Assembly (NCBI GenBank): GCA_000611775.1
Contig: KK106984.1
Coordinates: forward strand, 1,332,364 to 1,396,363
Origin: Umbilicaria muhlenbergii
Taxonomy: Eukaryota; Ascomycota; Lecanoromycetes; Umbilicariales; Umbilicariaceae
Direction of reading: 5' to 3'
DNA: 64,000 nucleotides
The notes under the pieces are model-generated. The model saw nothing but the letters and a program-made list of their open reading frames with translations, did not search any database and was not told the origin of the DNA. Below are positions 36,263 to 48,029 of the stretch, piece by piece; positions within the stretch are counted from its first letter, which is position 1; each line of letters starts with the position of its first letter. The translations under genes were made by a program, and so were the position numbers.

Positions 36263-38579
36263 GTAACACTGTACTCACACACATGTGATATAAAGTCTGA
36301 CTGATCAATAATCAAATGATATTTTACTTAAATGAAAGATTAAACAGTACCTGTTCAAGAAGCTACTGAGAGACTAATGAGTGATAAGCCTCCTCATGAC
36401 AAATTGTAGAATGTGGCTCACTCAGTCACTTCAGATTGTTGTCAGCCACAGTGATGAGATCTTCAGGTATTTTTTGATCATGAGAAGTGTGAGGATTCAT
36501 GAATTATTCTTCAGTAACTTCATTACTTTTGTGACATCAGACAGGTGAGCTCTGATAAGATTATAAAACACAGTAGACTTAAAGAAAATACTGCACAGCA
36601 GGGAATTTATCTCTTCTACACTGCAGCTCAGTGTGATGCAGCTACTTAAATAATTAAACAACTTATTGTAGCAATCATCTTTGTGACCTTGTGCTGAACT
36701 GAGGTTCAGAGATGTCATCAAACATGAAAGTCTAAGTGAGGAGTCAGTACACTCAGGAAGCATTAAAATTATGATGAACATAATAACACATTTCTTAATG
36801 AGATCTTCTAACATGCAGTAGTCAACAAAGATATCAAAGGCATAAAAAGATTTTAATGAAGCTTTTAAAAGTCAGATCTTAATGATTTATATTAACATGC
36901 TGCTTTGACAAGTGAGAAGCTGTTGAGCATGTCATGACACTGCATCATTCACTGTTAAAGATCATGATGCATAGAAGGTTTTTTCATCACAAATGATACT
37001 GACTTGTTAATGTTGAATCATGATGACTTCTCAGAAGTTATGTTGATTTAACTTTTCATTCTGTCAGAGAAAGACCCTTTCTCTGATGTCTTGAGGTATT
37101 TCAACTCAGTGAGAGGAGAGAATATATGTTCAGCTGAAAATGAAGTAGAATAAGTATTAACCTCAGTCAGCTTTAATTTTAAGTCAATATGAGCAAATCT
37201 TCAACATATTTATGAATTCATAGCTCATGAGTTTCACAATCTCAAGGATTCTGCTGATGATATCTTCATTTCACAGGTTGAGCGCAGGTTGAATTCATTG
37301 TCATCACTCATTCAAGAATGTACTTGACTTGAAGAAAGAGCTCATCAAGAATGAAGAAAGCTGTTGAGCATTGAGCATAAAAAAGGCAGGAACATAATGT
37401 AGAAGATTTAAAATGCAATTAATGATGCATGAAATGCTCACATCATTCCTCATGTCTGATCTTAAAGTACTTCAAAGTTCATAGCTCACCCTTGCAGTCT
37501 CATGAAATTGAGGAGTTGTAGGGCATATATTATCATCAAGATAAGAAGAAATAAGTCAGGTAAAATTGTAGACAGAAACATTCTCATTAGTAATCATGAC
37601 TTGTTGATGATCATCTTCAACATTATCTTTTACATTCATTGACGCGTTCCACCGGGCTTACTAAAATTCATTACCAGTAAATTATTAATGCAGTGACTGT
37701 GCATCATCATCACCTCACTGGTTTTATCCTCAACTGTATGAACTCAATTGAAACAGCATCTTTAATATTCATAATGTCTTCAGTATTTTATTTTTATGCT
37801 ACTTTGCAATACACATTACCCTTCACCTTCATCAGTCTGACTCTGCATCAAGATATGCTTCACATTTCTTATAAATTCTGTAGTTTACATCATTGCACTT
37901 TCTGATGACTTGACATCATTTTCATCACACATTATATTCATGCACCTTAAACACTCTGTACTTGTGCTCATTGTTGTCATGCTGACAGTGAGTATTTTTG
38001 CAGAATTCACTTTCTCCTGAATTCATCATCATCTCAGAGGAATTGAAGTGAAATAAAAGTGTTCATGAATATAACAGGTTCTGATTCATTATAAGACTCA
38101 TCTTAATTGCTTTCATCATCAAGGATATTCTAAAGCAGTCTGTCAGTGCATGATTAAAAAATCAGAGTCACAGACTCACCTTTCTCTATGAGACTCAAAC
38201 TGATTTATTAAAAAAAGGATTTTTCATTATTGTCAGTCCTGAAGTCTCCTCACATGAGTTGTTTGATGCATTCACATTGACTGGCTCATTCATGTGACTT
38301 GAGTGAGTCACTTTATCTTTCAGCTCAAATTAATGAATTATTCATTCATCTGGCACTTCAGCAGTCATGACTCATGCACAACAACTATGTGTTGTCTGTG
38401 ATTCATGTGTTCATATAATGTTACAAGACAGTTACCTCACATTGATCATGATTGCCTTTTGCCTGATTGACTTGAGTGATACTACATATTGAGATTTTGC
38501 GTTGAGTTTCAATTTCTCTATGCATGATGACTGTAAGTGTATAAAGCTACAAATATAAGTTTTCAGTCATTTAAACCCT
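36263..38579. other. Gene-poor stretch, no recognised gene
   Basis: The minus strand at 36,497-36,814 has 105 hydrophobic codons that look like the shadow of decayed plus-strand sequence. The plus strand at about 37,170-37,390 reads as a helical charged segment when TGA is Trp. Neither is assigned. Confidence 0.4.
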
Positions 38580-38691
38580 CCTGCCTTCAGCTAGAACTAG
38601 CCGGGCCTTAATGCCCTTTGTGATTAGCTATAAACACTTATTATGTGCATTTTTCTGAGAGGGTCTGAGGGCTTAATATAGAAAACAGGCC
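38580..38691 (-). repeat. Inverted-repeat pair, right member
   Basis: Reverse-complement partner of 21,297-21,410. GGCC lies at the outer end of both. I see no convincing target duplication beside the two outer ends. Confidence 0.75.
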
Positions 38692-38701
38692 TGATGTCAC
38701 T

Positions 38702-39216
38702 TCATATTGCAGTAAACATGAGCGTGAGATAGAAGATCTACATAGAGGACTTCAAGAGGCTCAGAATCACAAAATAGAAGCTGAGAATAACATCACAGCA
38801 AAAGACTGAGTCATGTGATATGAAAGGTTGAGACTAGTCTTAAGTAGGTCAGAGGATGAGAAGAAGAATTTAATGAATCAACATCTTAAGACTGAAGCCT
38901 GAGAAATGAACTTATGCTGACAGTTGAATAGAGCAAGGCAAGACCTTGAGGAACAGATGAATAAAGTGATGCACTCTGCAGAAATGTTTAAAAGTAGCTT
39001 AGCAAAACCTCACAGAACTTGAGAATGATGCTGCTGAGAAAAATTATCACATGATGAGAGAGGAGAGCAGAGAATTGAATTAAAATTCATAAATCATTAC
39101 AACATGTCAAGGCAGAAGCATCCCTCATCAAAGATCATGATGAAGCATGAAACTGAGTGAGTGTATTCCTGTAGTTACACAATTCCCAAGGGAGCAGCCA
39201 TCAGACTCAGATGATA
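38702..39216 (+). CDS. Coiled-coil protein fragment, unknown
   Basis: About 170 codons without TAA or TAG if TGA is read as sense. Residues 1-110 form an obvious coiled-coil, with runs such as EREIEDLHRGLQEAQNHK and ARQDLEEQMNKVMHSAEMF. The C-terminal part is basic. It begins about 10 bp outside the right inverted repeat at 38,580-38,691. About ten TGA codons are used, a high density for Trp, so some may be former Arg CGA. No domain was recognised and no ATG is clearly preferred. Confidence 0.4.
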
Positions 39217-41794
39217 ATTCACTCAGCAAGCTGATCAGAAGTGCTTTTCTTTCAATGAGATTAAAGATAAAGTCTATCTTGACACACCTGAGTCAGTATT
39301 GTTTTTGCACATGCACTCACATGATCAAGCTTTTTGTTGTGTGAATTTTTATTCCCTTGTTGACTAACAACCTGACTGAAGAGTATTTAGCTACTGCTTC
39401 ATATGCAGATAAATTTCACTCTTCTCAAAGGAGCAGGATTCTGATTATCATAAGAATGCTTTTTATACAGAATGTTGCAAAAGTTAAGATCACTACTCTG
39501 AGGCAGCTTAAATAATCATGAAATAAACAAGCTATGCCTACTAAATTGAGAAGTGCTTATGTAAGATCACATTCATCTTATCACTCATCACCTCATGAAA
39601 AAAACTACCATGGTTAAATGACATTATTAAGTTTGCAGACAGAACTGTAGAAGTAGGTTATTTCAAAAAGTATTAATGTGCTACACTGAGTAATTATTAT
39701 AGAAGAAGCAGAGGCATGTATAATGAAGAGATGATTTCAAGTCTGACAGAATTATGTGAGATCAGCTTCACACTTGTCACAACTCTTCTCTGAATGATAT
39801 CATGTCACAGTTGTGAAAACTCACTACTTTATTTAAAGCCCTTGTGCATCAAAATTGAAATGATCATTCTGTCAAGGAGAGTCAAACAGGGCACATTTAA
39901 CTTTAAATTAATATCACAAGTTTAACTGCAAGACAAAGAATTGAGACAGAGCGTGATTTTGTTCTGAGCTTGTTTCATGATTGAGTTGTCATCTGAATGG
40001 AAAATCCTGTTTTCAAGAACTTCATGAAGACTGTGTTAAGATATGCATCTCTCTCACATTATGCAGTAAATGAGGAAGATTTCTAGGTGATAAAGTAAAA
40101 ATTCATGTTTTGAGCATCATCTATTACTTGATTTTCATCCTGAATTAAATCTCTGTTAAGTCATAAGCATCTTCTATGTGTGTAAAAGGGTTGAATTCTC
40201 CTAGAAGCTCTTGTGAGTCACTTAAATACTGTTTAAGAAGATGCTAGACTTAATCAAGTCATATATCACTACATAGAGTAGGTGTGATTCAGCATCACTG
40301 TAACAGTCTTTAACCTTGTTTCTCATGCTCACTGCCAGTATCAACTAGCCTCTTTATCACGTAAGAGTTCCCTCTAGCATAAATAGAATTCAACATATGA
40401 ATCAAGCAATTGAGGTAACAGAGGTATTGAATGTACTCACTTCATCATTGAGGACAAAGAAGAGGATGACAAAAGAAATTAAGACAAAAGAAATCAATGA
40501 GAGGATAAAGAGGCAGAGACAGATGATGAAAGAGAGAAATCTGACAGTGATGATGACAAGAACAAGGCACCTCTGTTATGTTTCACAAAGCAGAGTTATC
40601 AGTCTGATGCTGATGAGAAGTCTTCAGAGAAGTGTTAAATTAAACACTGCTGCTGTCTGTTATTTCTTTAAAATGAAGTGATTCATAATCTGAATGAGTG
40701 TACAACATGCATTTTAGATTCAAATAGTGAATGATATTCTGAGATTCAATAAGTACTTTATGTGCGTCTACTTGAACTGTAGCAGAGTCAGTGAGCAGCT
40801 TGAATCATTGAGAAGAAGTGCCTTAAGTCACTTGTTGAGTTTCAAGCTTAAGCCTTTAATATCTTTGATTATAAGGATGGTGGGCAGGGAGCTTTAAAAG
40901 CATCATTAAAAGATGAAGGGGAGTCTGAGGAGGCTATGAAGGCTCAGAGGAAGAGAAGAAGCCCTGCTCAGTTAAAGCAAAAAAAGTGAATGAGGTGAAG
41001 AGATGACTGAGGAGTGAAAGAAAGTGTTGTCTTGAAGTTGAAGTCCTGATAATCATCATGAAGGAGAGGTTTCAGAAGTCATCTCTGCTGTCACTTTCAT
41101 CATCACTGCTCTCATCACTGCTGAAGAAAAAAGGTGTTTGAATTCACTGCTGTGAATACACTCACTGTCTGCACTGACTTAAGCAAAAGATTATGAGATT
41201 CCTTCAGCAGCAGAGTATTCATATTTAAAAATTTGATGAGGTTATAATCTTGTACTGTTTTACTCAGTTTCTTGCTTGATTTAATCATCTCAGAATTGTT
41301 GTCCTCCTCATCAGCTGTGAGGACACAGAGGTTGAAGATGATACACTGCACATCATTATGCAAGTCTGCCTTCAGAGGTTGATAGAAGTGAACAGAATTC
41401 ATGTCAACAAACATCATTGTACAGCGCAGGTGCAAAAGGTATTCAGAGGATTTAAATAATTTAAGCTTCTTGACTTGAGGATCTGAAAGAGAGACAGACA
41501 CATTCATTGAGTCATGTCAATGCAAGAGGTCTGAATCTTCAAGCTGAGACTTTCATGACGCACTGACTGTATTGACATCATTCATGACTCTTAGCCTCAG
41601 CTTCTTGCATGATTCAATGAGTCTTCTTGAAACTTCTCAAACATATGCATTCCTGATCAGGCTTTAGCTCAGCTTCAACTGATGACACTCTGCCTTCAAT
41701 TATCTTATTCAGCTGTTCATTTGCCTAAGAGCTCTTCAGTGACACTCAACTTGAGGACAAACATTACAGCTTCTCTGACTTAAAAGGCAAGGAT
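39217..41794. other. Gene-poor stretch, no recognised gene
   Basis: Contains a Lys/Arg/Met-rich plus-strand open frame (40,397-40,681) and a minus-strand frame of 130 codons (41,115-41,507) with no known motif. Composition is like the rest of the decayed DNA. Confidence 0.4.
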
Positions 41795-42729
41795 CATCCG
41801 CAACTTGGCAGCCCGCTCAAAAATAAGGTTTTAGTTAATAGTACTTTATGCGCTCAGAGCACTCTCTGAGCAGTAAATGAGCTCATACAAATCTTACACT
41901 TTAAATAACTATTATACCTTCATAAATAATAAGAAACTTTTTATTGAAAAGTTTTAAATCTCTTTATTCTGTACACTTTACAAACTAAAGATTTCTTCAT
42001 AAGTTTAAAAGTGATCTAGAGAATTCTAATCAGGTAATTGCTGTGAGCTTTTCTTTCACTGTTGTTAATCTTAAAGCATCAACTCTCTGCTCAAGGAGCT
42101 TTATTGAGGAATAATCAAGAAATGACTTCTTGAGAGAGAGGCAAATATTCTTCTTCACTAGCACCCTGAATACACTATCTAGGTGATGCAGGTGCTCATT
42201 CAGCATATTGAAGAATATAACAATGTCATTCATGTAAGCTCATGTGAATTTGTGTTGCTCTCAAAGGACTTTGTCTATCATTCTTTGTATATAAGCTGAT
42301 GAGTTTTTATATTTTATCATCACCACTTTGAATACTTCCTGACCTCAGTGGGAGGACACTGTAAGCTTGTGACAGGTCTCTGATTTTACCCTTCATTAAT
42401 GAAAGAAGCTGCTACAATCTATCATTGATATGTAGTTGAATTCATGTACTGCTGTGAGGATCTCAGCTTGAGATGACATTAAATAAGTAAAAGTTTACTT
42501 ATTATAAGTTTTACTGTTATTATAACACTGTGTGTGTACTTGTTTAAACAATTGTTTTAATAACTGTTTTTTTATCGCAAAATTTTGATGTTCCGCTCAA
42601 GATTTAAGGTTGAGCTCAAAGCGCTCAAAGGGTGCTAAGAGCGGCTGTTAGCTGGGACATGAGATCAGAAGCTCAGAGCGCTCAAAGTGCTAAAAACTAA
42701 CTCAGAGCTAACTTGCTAAATTGCTGATG
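41795..42729 (-). mobile_element. TIR-bearing non-autonomous DNA element, copy 2, carrying captured retroelement sequence
   Basis: 935 bp in the opposite orientation to copy 1. The first ~130 bases are the reverse complement of the copy 1 right end and the last ~250 those of its left end. The termini CATCCGCAACTTGGCA and (inward) CATCAGCAATTTAGCA match the TIR. The palindromic core of copy 1 is absent; in its place are about 80 bp of AT-rich sequence and a ~470-bp piece of Gypsy reverse transcriptase. One side is immediately followed by the interrupted NLR gene. Confidence 0.75.
42010..42480 (-). pseudogene. Gypsy reverse-transcriptase piece inside TIR element copy 2 (fossil)
   Basis: The minus strand carries the SSFFHQ block, the palm-motif region MNDIVIFF and a KKSFLDYS...LLEQRVDAL block, the same lineage as the RT at 13.9-14.6 kb but clearly diverged. 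Only this RT part is present, with no LTR or other pol domain. Broken. Confidence 0.8.
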
Positions 42730-42818
42730 ATTTTGCAGCCAAGCCTACCTTTTTCATGAAGTCAGAGTAATGAATTCTTACTCTTCAATCAGTTATCAAG
42801 AAGAGGGCTGTGAATGAG

Positions 42819-44060
42819 TTACTTGCTGAATTTGATGTCTGATCTGTTAGGTTCAGGCCTCTTCATGATTGATACACCTTTTTTTGACCTTTTCAGTCAC
42901 ATTATCAACTTCTTGCGCTCCTCTTGCTCATTTGCAAGGCTGACGTCTACACGGAATTGTTGAATTGAATTATTCAGAACATTCAGTTTCTTCATTGTTT
43001 GATTATGTTGATCCTCTGTCATCTTTCATTTCAATTTCCACTTCTCTTCCCTGACAACAGTGTTGTAGTTGATCTTCAAAGCCTCAAGTTCATCCTTCCT
43101 CTTTATAACATCCTCAAATCACCCCGTTCAGTTGTTTCAAGGGATCGTTTCCTCAGCTGCCCGCTTAATAGTGTTTTCATGAAAGAAATGCACAACCTTT
43201 GCTTTGAATCTCAAAATCTTCACATACAAAGCCTTCATGATGATCTGATAGAGAGCATGAGAGTCTGCTGCAGCTGATTTCTTTGTTTTCTTTGAATTCA
43301 GTTTCACTTGTGTGCTGCGCAAATCATAGCTTGCTTCTTGAAGAGCACATTGCTTGACAATCATGACAATCTGCTTTAATGCCTTGGTTTGAATTGCTTT
43401 CTTGTCATGTGGGTTGAGAATAAGCTGTGGCAATGCTTTAGCTTATGAGGTGAAGAAAAAGTATTTCAGACTTATTGAAAGCATCAGACAAACGCCTGCT
43501 CAGGCAAGTGAAGTTGAGGTGCTGTTCACAGTATTGAGTGCATCACTCATGTAATCTTTACTTCATTCAATGATACTGACAATGGGCTTCACAAAATCTT
43601 TGACAGCAAATTCATGACCTTCAAAAGAGAGTTTTCAAGATTTGTCCTCAATCTGTTGCTGTTTCTTTTTCACAATCTCATTCATTTGCAGGAAAAGGTG
43701 ATCATCATCTTTGAGCATTTCTGTGATCCCAGCAGCTTCTCTGACCTCATGTTCATATCAGGCTATCAAGTCATGATCATGATGTCTGAGATATTCATAT
43801 GATTCCTGTCAGAGAAGAGAAGCGCGGCGAGGCTCTAGGGCAAGCTCATCAGGTTTCATAGCATTGACAGAAGTATGAGATGTAGAGGCCTCAGTTCAAG
43901 CTGTATAGATCAGCTGATCTTTCTGTGAAGTTGATGATGTGCTGACAGGTTTTGATAAATCATTCAAGACTGATTTGACTTCCTTTTTACGCTTGAAGAT
44001 CTTGAGGACACTGTGACTGAAACAATGTGAACTCATATCATCACTGTTGATATCAGGCAT
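42819..44060 (-). pseudogene. NLR-type protein, N-terminal (NACHT-associated) domain, cut off
   Basis: The N-terminal signalling region of a fungal NACHT NLR, a family used in heterokaryon incompatibility and defence. The start ATG is at 44,060 and the frame runs 413 codons with a single TAA (43,443) before TAA at 42,819. Ordered blocks: FKRKKEVKS leader; a Ser/Thr/Pro linker; LLWQESYEYL (relatives LWEEAY); a helical region; STSLAWAGVCLMLSISL, matching the hallmark LAWAGVCLxLQ; LNPHDKK; ALYQIIM; PWNNWTGWF, matching the KWDDWDG block; then a charged helix. Nearly all Trp codons are TGA, including conserved ones. The protein stops where the NACHT NTPase should begin, and the TIR element at 41,795-42,729 lies 90 bp further on. 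I found no NACHT or repeat domain on its far side. A short intron near 43,440 could remove the inner TAA, but the phase does not fit well. Confidence 0.75.
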
Positions 44061-44463
44061 TTTTCTAGCCCTGACATAAGAATTGAGATACAGAGAAAGT
44101 GGTCAGTATCTAAAGCATGATTGATAAGTTGTTTCAGTTCTCAGACATATCAGTGAGCTAAGCCCCTTCAGGCTAGCGTCTATCACTAATTCTTTTTCAG
44201 GTTAGCTTTCACTTACATCTCATTCAGAGAAGCTAATACTTGTAAGAGGCAGGTTATGACAGGTATGACAGGATTTCAATTGTAGTTATTGTACAATCAT
44301 AAAACAGGTTATCTAAGCAATGTAGTCACGTATGAAAGTAATCATATGATAATAGGTCTTCTATTTCATGAGGAAACTGATCACTGAGGAAGCAGGTTTC
44401 TGAACCTCCTTGTGAAAAGTTTTCACTTGATGCCAAGGCGCTACTCACTGAGTCATCATATAA
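44061..44463. other. Spacer upstream of the NLR gene
   Basis: Should contain the NLR promoter (minus strand). No defended motif. Confidence 0.4.
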
Positions 44464-44473
44464 GTGAGCTATA

Positions 44474-44526
44474 ATGATGTACTGTCATACTGTCATACTG
44501 TTGTACTGTCATACTGTCATACTACT
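44474..44526. repeat. Short irregular tandem repeat (TACTGTCA type)
   Basis: About five copies of TACTGTCA/TACTGTTG spaced 8-10 bp, directly at the left boundary of the Copia fossil. Confidence 0.8.
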
Positions 44527-45799
44527 ATATATGGTGGCCCTGACAATACTGACAATAATAACAATAATATTATTATTGATCAGCAACATCATGAATGTGA
44601 TACACCTTTATCACTTATATCAGATGATGAATTAGCTATAAATAAACCTAATAGCTTACAAAAACATAAGTATGATACAAAAATTTATACAAATGACAAC
44701 AATAACAAGTATAATACAAAAATTTATACAATTGACAACAGTTCATTAGATGAATTATCTGATGATGAACTAGCTTTTTTAACTATTCATAATAGTAACA
44801 TTGCTTCAGACTCTATTACATATAAACAAGTCATAAATAGTCAAAATGCTAATAAATAGCAAAAAGCAATGGAAAAAAAAAATAAATGACTTAAAAAGTC
44901 AAAATACATGATCTATAGTTAACCTCCCTAAAGATAAAAATATCATAAAGGGTAGATGGGTTTATAAAACAAAGCTCAATAAAGATGATACTATAGACAA
45001 ATATAAAACAAGATGAGTTGCTAAAGGTTTTCAGCAAATATATGACATAGACTTTACTGAAACCTTTTGTAATACTGTTAAACCTATGGTTTTTAGAGCA
45101 TTATTTGCATTAGCTGCATATTTAAATCTAGAAATACAGCAATGAGATATTAAATCTGCATTTTCTAATGCAAAATTAGATGAAGAAATCTATATAATGC
45201 AATTTACAGGTTTTGAAGACAATATCAATAGAGTTTGTTTTTTAAATAAAGCTTTATATGGTTTAAAACAGTCTGCAAGACAGTTTTATATATTTTTAGC
45301 ATCAATGCTAAAAGAATTAAACTATGCACCTATAATAGCTGATCAATCAGTGTTTTATAATAACAAAAATAATGTTATTATCACTGCACATATTGATGAT
45401 CTACTTATATTTGCTGAAAGAAAAGAAGACATTGAACTTCTTAAAAATCAGTTAAAATCAAAAGTAGAAATATCAGACTTAGGTGACATAAGTTACTTTT
45501 TAAGCATGCAAATTACAAGAGATAGAGCAAATAATCAGTTATTTTTATCTCAAGAAAAATACATCAAAAAATTACTTAATAGGTTTAATATAAAAGGTGA
45601 AAAACCTATATATTCACCTAGTGTTCAAGGTGTAAGACTTGAGAAAAATCTAGACCAAGCAGATCAAAATACAATTAAAGTATATCAACAATAGATTGGT
45701 TCTTAAATGTATTTAATGACTGCAACTAGGCCTGATTTAGCTTTTTCAGTAAGTAATTGTGCCAAATATATGAGCAATCCTAGTGAAGAACACTTTAAA

Positions 45800-45996
45800 T
45801 GTTATGACATGAGCATAAGCTTTAGCAGTGTTAAGCTGCTAGGCTGAATCAAGTCTAGTGTGACTGAGCATTTAAATGTTTATGTTGTGACTGCAGCCTT
45901 TGTACTGACTTTCCTTGTACTTTTCTAGGTTCAAATAACTCACTTCTTACATCAGTTCTAAGCCTGCTTTATGTTGTGAAATAGCTAACTGTAACA
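45800..45996. mobile_element. Solo LTR inserted in the Copia RNase H region
   Basis: 197 bp starting TGTTATGACA and ending CTGTAACA, with TTAAA on both sides (45,795-45,799 and 45,997-46,001) as a 5-bp target duplication. No internal retroelement sequence remains. It has no TGG or CCA triplet, in contrast to the Copia host around it. It is not the LTR of the Gypsy element at 8-19 kb. Confidence 0.88.
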
Positions 45997-46564
45997 TTAA
46001 AGCTCTAAATAGAATATGACAATATGTCAGAATCACTGAAAATAAAGGTTTATTTTATAAAAGTAGTGATAAGCCAAAATTAAAAGGCTATGTAGATAGT
46101 GATTGAGGTGGTGATTATACCACAAGAAAATCTACTACAGGTTATATATTTTTATTTAGCAGTGCACCAATATCATGATCATCAAAACTACAAAAATCAG
46201 TGGTAATAAGTTCTTGTGAGGCAGAATATATGGCCTTAAAAGAAGCAACTAAAGAATTAATATGATTAAAAGTCATATTTAATCAAGTAAAGTTGTTAAA
46301 TGGCTATTCTGTTAATGTATTACATTGTGATAATACATCTGCTATAGATTTATCTAAAAATCCAGAGTATCATGCAAGAACAAAGCATATTGACATACAA
46401 TATCACTTTGTACATGATTATATTGATAAAAAAGTATTTGAATTACTTTACATCAATACAAAAGACCAATTAGCAGATGCTTTAACTAAAACATTAAATA
46501 TTAATAGTTTTAGAAGTTTCACTACTAAGATTAACTTAGTAAAACTAGAGGCAGCTAATAAAAA

Positions 46565-46745
46565 AGTAAGAATAAAATAAATATTAAATCTATAAGTCTT
46601 ACAAAGATCTTACAAAGAGTTTTTTACCTTAAATAGTTTTCTCTTTATACAATAAAGTAAGAATAAAATAGATAATTAAATCTATAAGTCTTACAAAAAA
46701 GAGTTTTTACCTTAAATGGTTTTCTCTTTATACAAAGAGGTTTTT
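46565..46745 (+). repeat. Two-copy direct repeat in the Copia 3' untranslated part
   Basis: A ~90-bp unit (AAGTAAGAATAAAATA ... TTTTCTCTTTATACAA) occurs twice in tandem, with small gaps and few substitutions. Confidence 0.85.
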
Positions 46746-47149
46746 TAATCATATTAAAACTAAAATATGTTTTAATCCTCATACATGGCAGTGCAAACAT
46801 ATTGTTAAATACTTATAGACAGTCTTTCAAATCTTTGAATACTTTTCACGTTGTCAATGGCCTGTAACAGAGGGAGCACCCCCACCGCGTCACAAACAAC
46901 AAAAACACCAACATCAACATCAGACACAGAGGAGAGCACCTCAACATGTGAAGAGGATGTAACAATGATTGAGAGCTTTCTGCTATGAAAAGGAGCAGGG
47001 AAACACGTTGTGAAAGCATGAAAATGTGTGATAGAGCCAGTGAGGGCCAAGAGTGACAGTCAGAACAGTGAGCTGAAGAGCTTAAAGGAGGAGGTCAGAA
47101 AGATAGAAGGAGTAATAAAGAGCCTCATAAGTTAAAGACAGGAAGCAGC

Positions 47150-48018
47150 AGGCTCACAGTCATGAGTGAGGGTGACAGCAGGCACAACTCAGAGGGCTGT
47201 GATCAAGGGCACAGTGTCAGCTTCAGCATGAAGGGAGAAGGAAGTATTGATTACTGAGGTTTCAAAGCTTCAGGAGAGAAAGACTGCAGCAGAAATAACA
47301 ACAGAATTAAAGAAAGAGGACAACAGTGTTCAGAGAGTGAGGAAGCTCTCAAGTGAGGTCTTTGCAGTGTTCTTCAGGGACGCAGTGACTAAGGTTAAGT
47401 GAGTGACAGAGGAGAAGGGCAGCATGTTGAAAAAGCTTAAAGACATGATGAGGGTCAAGGTTCACACCTTGAATGTGATTGTGTGTGAGTTCTCAGGGAG
47501 CTCAGTGAGCAGGCTGAGTGAAGATCAGAGAATCACAGCATTGAGAATGAGCACCTCAGCCACTGCAGAAGGGCTGATGAAGGTGATTCTGATGAAGGCA
47601 TCATCATTTCAATTCACAGAGGTGATGATTCTCAGGTATGAGACACCTGAGCTTGCAAACAAGGCTATTGACAACAGAATCATTTGAAACAGTGCACTGC
47701 TTAATGTGAAGCTGTACACAAGGGGGGTGTGAGCAGAGTGATGCTACAAGTGCCAGGACTATAAGCACACAGCGTAATTCTGCAGGCAAAGGGCTAAGTG
47801 TGGGTGATGCACAGAGCCTCATGACTTGCTGATGTGCTCAGTTAGAGGGCGCAAAAGCGCTAGAGTGTGTGCGCCTTGCAAGGGGGACAAGACTCATTGT
47901 GCACTCAACTCAAGTTGCTCAGCAAAGCTCACAGTGAAAGTGAGAGCAAAGCAGATCTACAACAGTAAACCTACAAGGTTCAGAGAGACCAGGACTAATT
48001 CAGTCATAATGTCTTAAC
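47150..48018 (+). pseudogene. LINE ORF1: gag-like nucleic-acid-binding protein
   Basis: Binds element RNA during retrotransposition. A coiled-coil stretch (about 47,260-47,420) is followed by an RRM-like region with LANKAIDNRIIW (about 47,650-47,690). Then come three Cys/His knuckles: CYKC...HTA...FC (about 47,743), CGWC...H...C (about 47,801) and CAPC...H...C (about 47,872). The order and spacing are typical of Tad/Jockey ORF1. It ends in TAA near 48,016. A TAA lies within the first knuckle, and another near the start blocks a long leader. The Trp of RIIW, conserved as ILW in relatives, is TGA. The true start is probably near 46,850 but could not be fixed. Confidence 0.8.
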
Positions 48019-48029
48019 AGGAGAGCATG

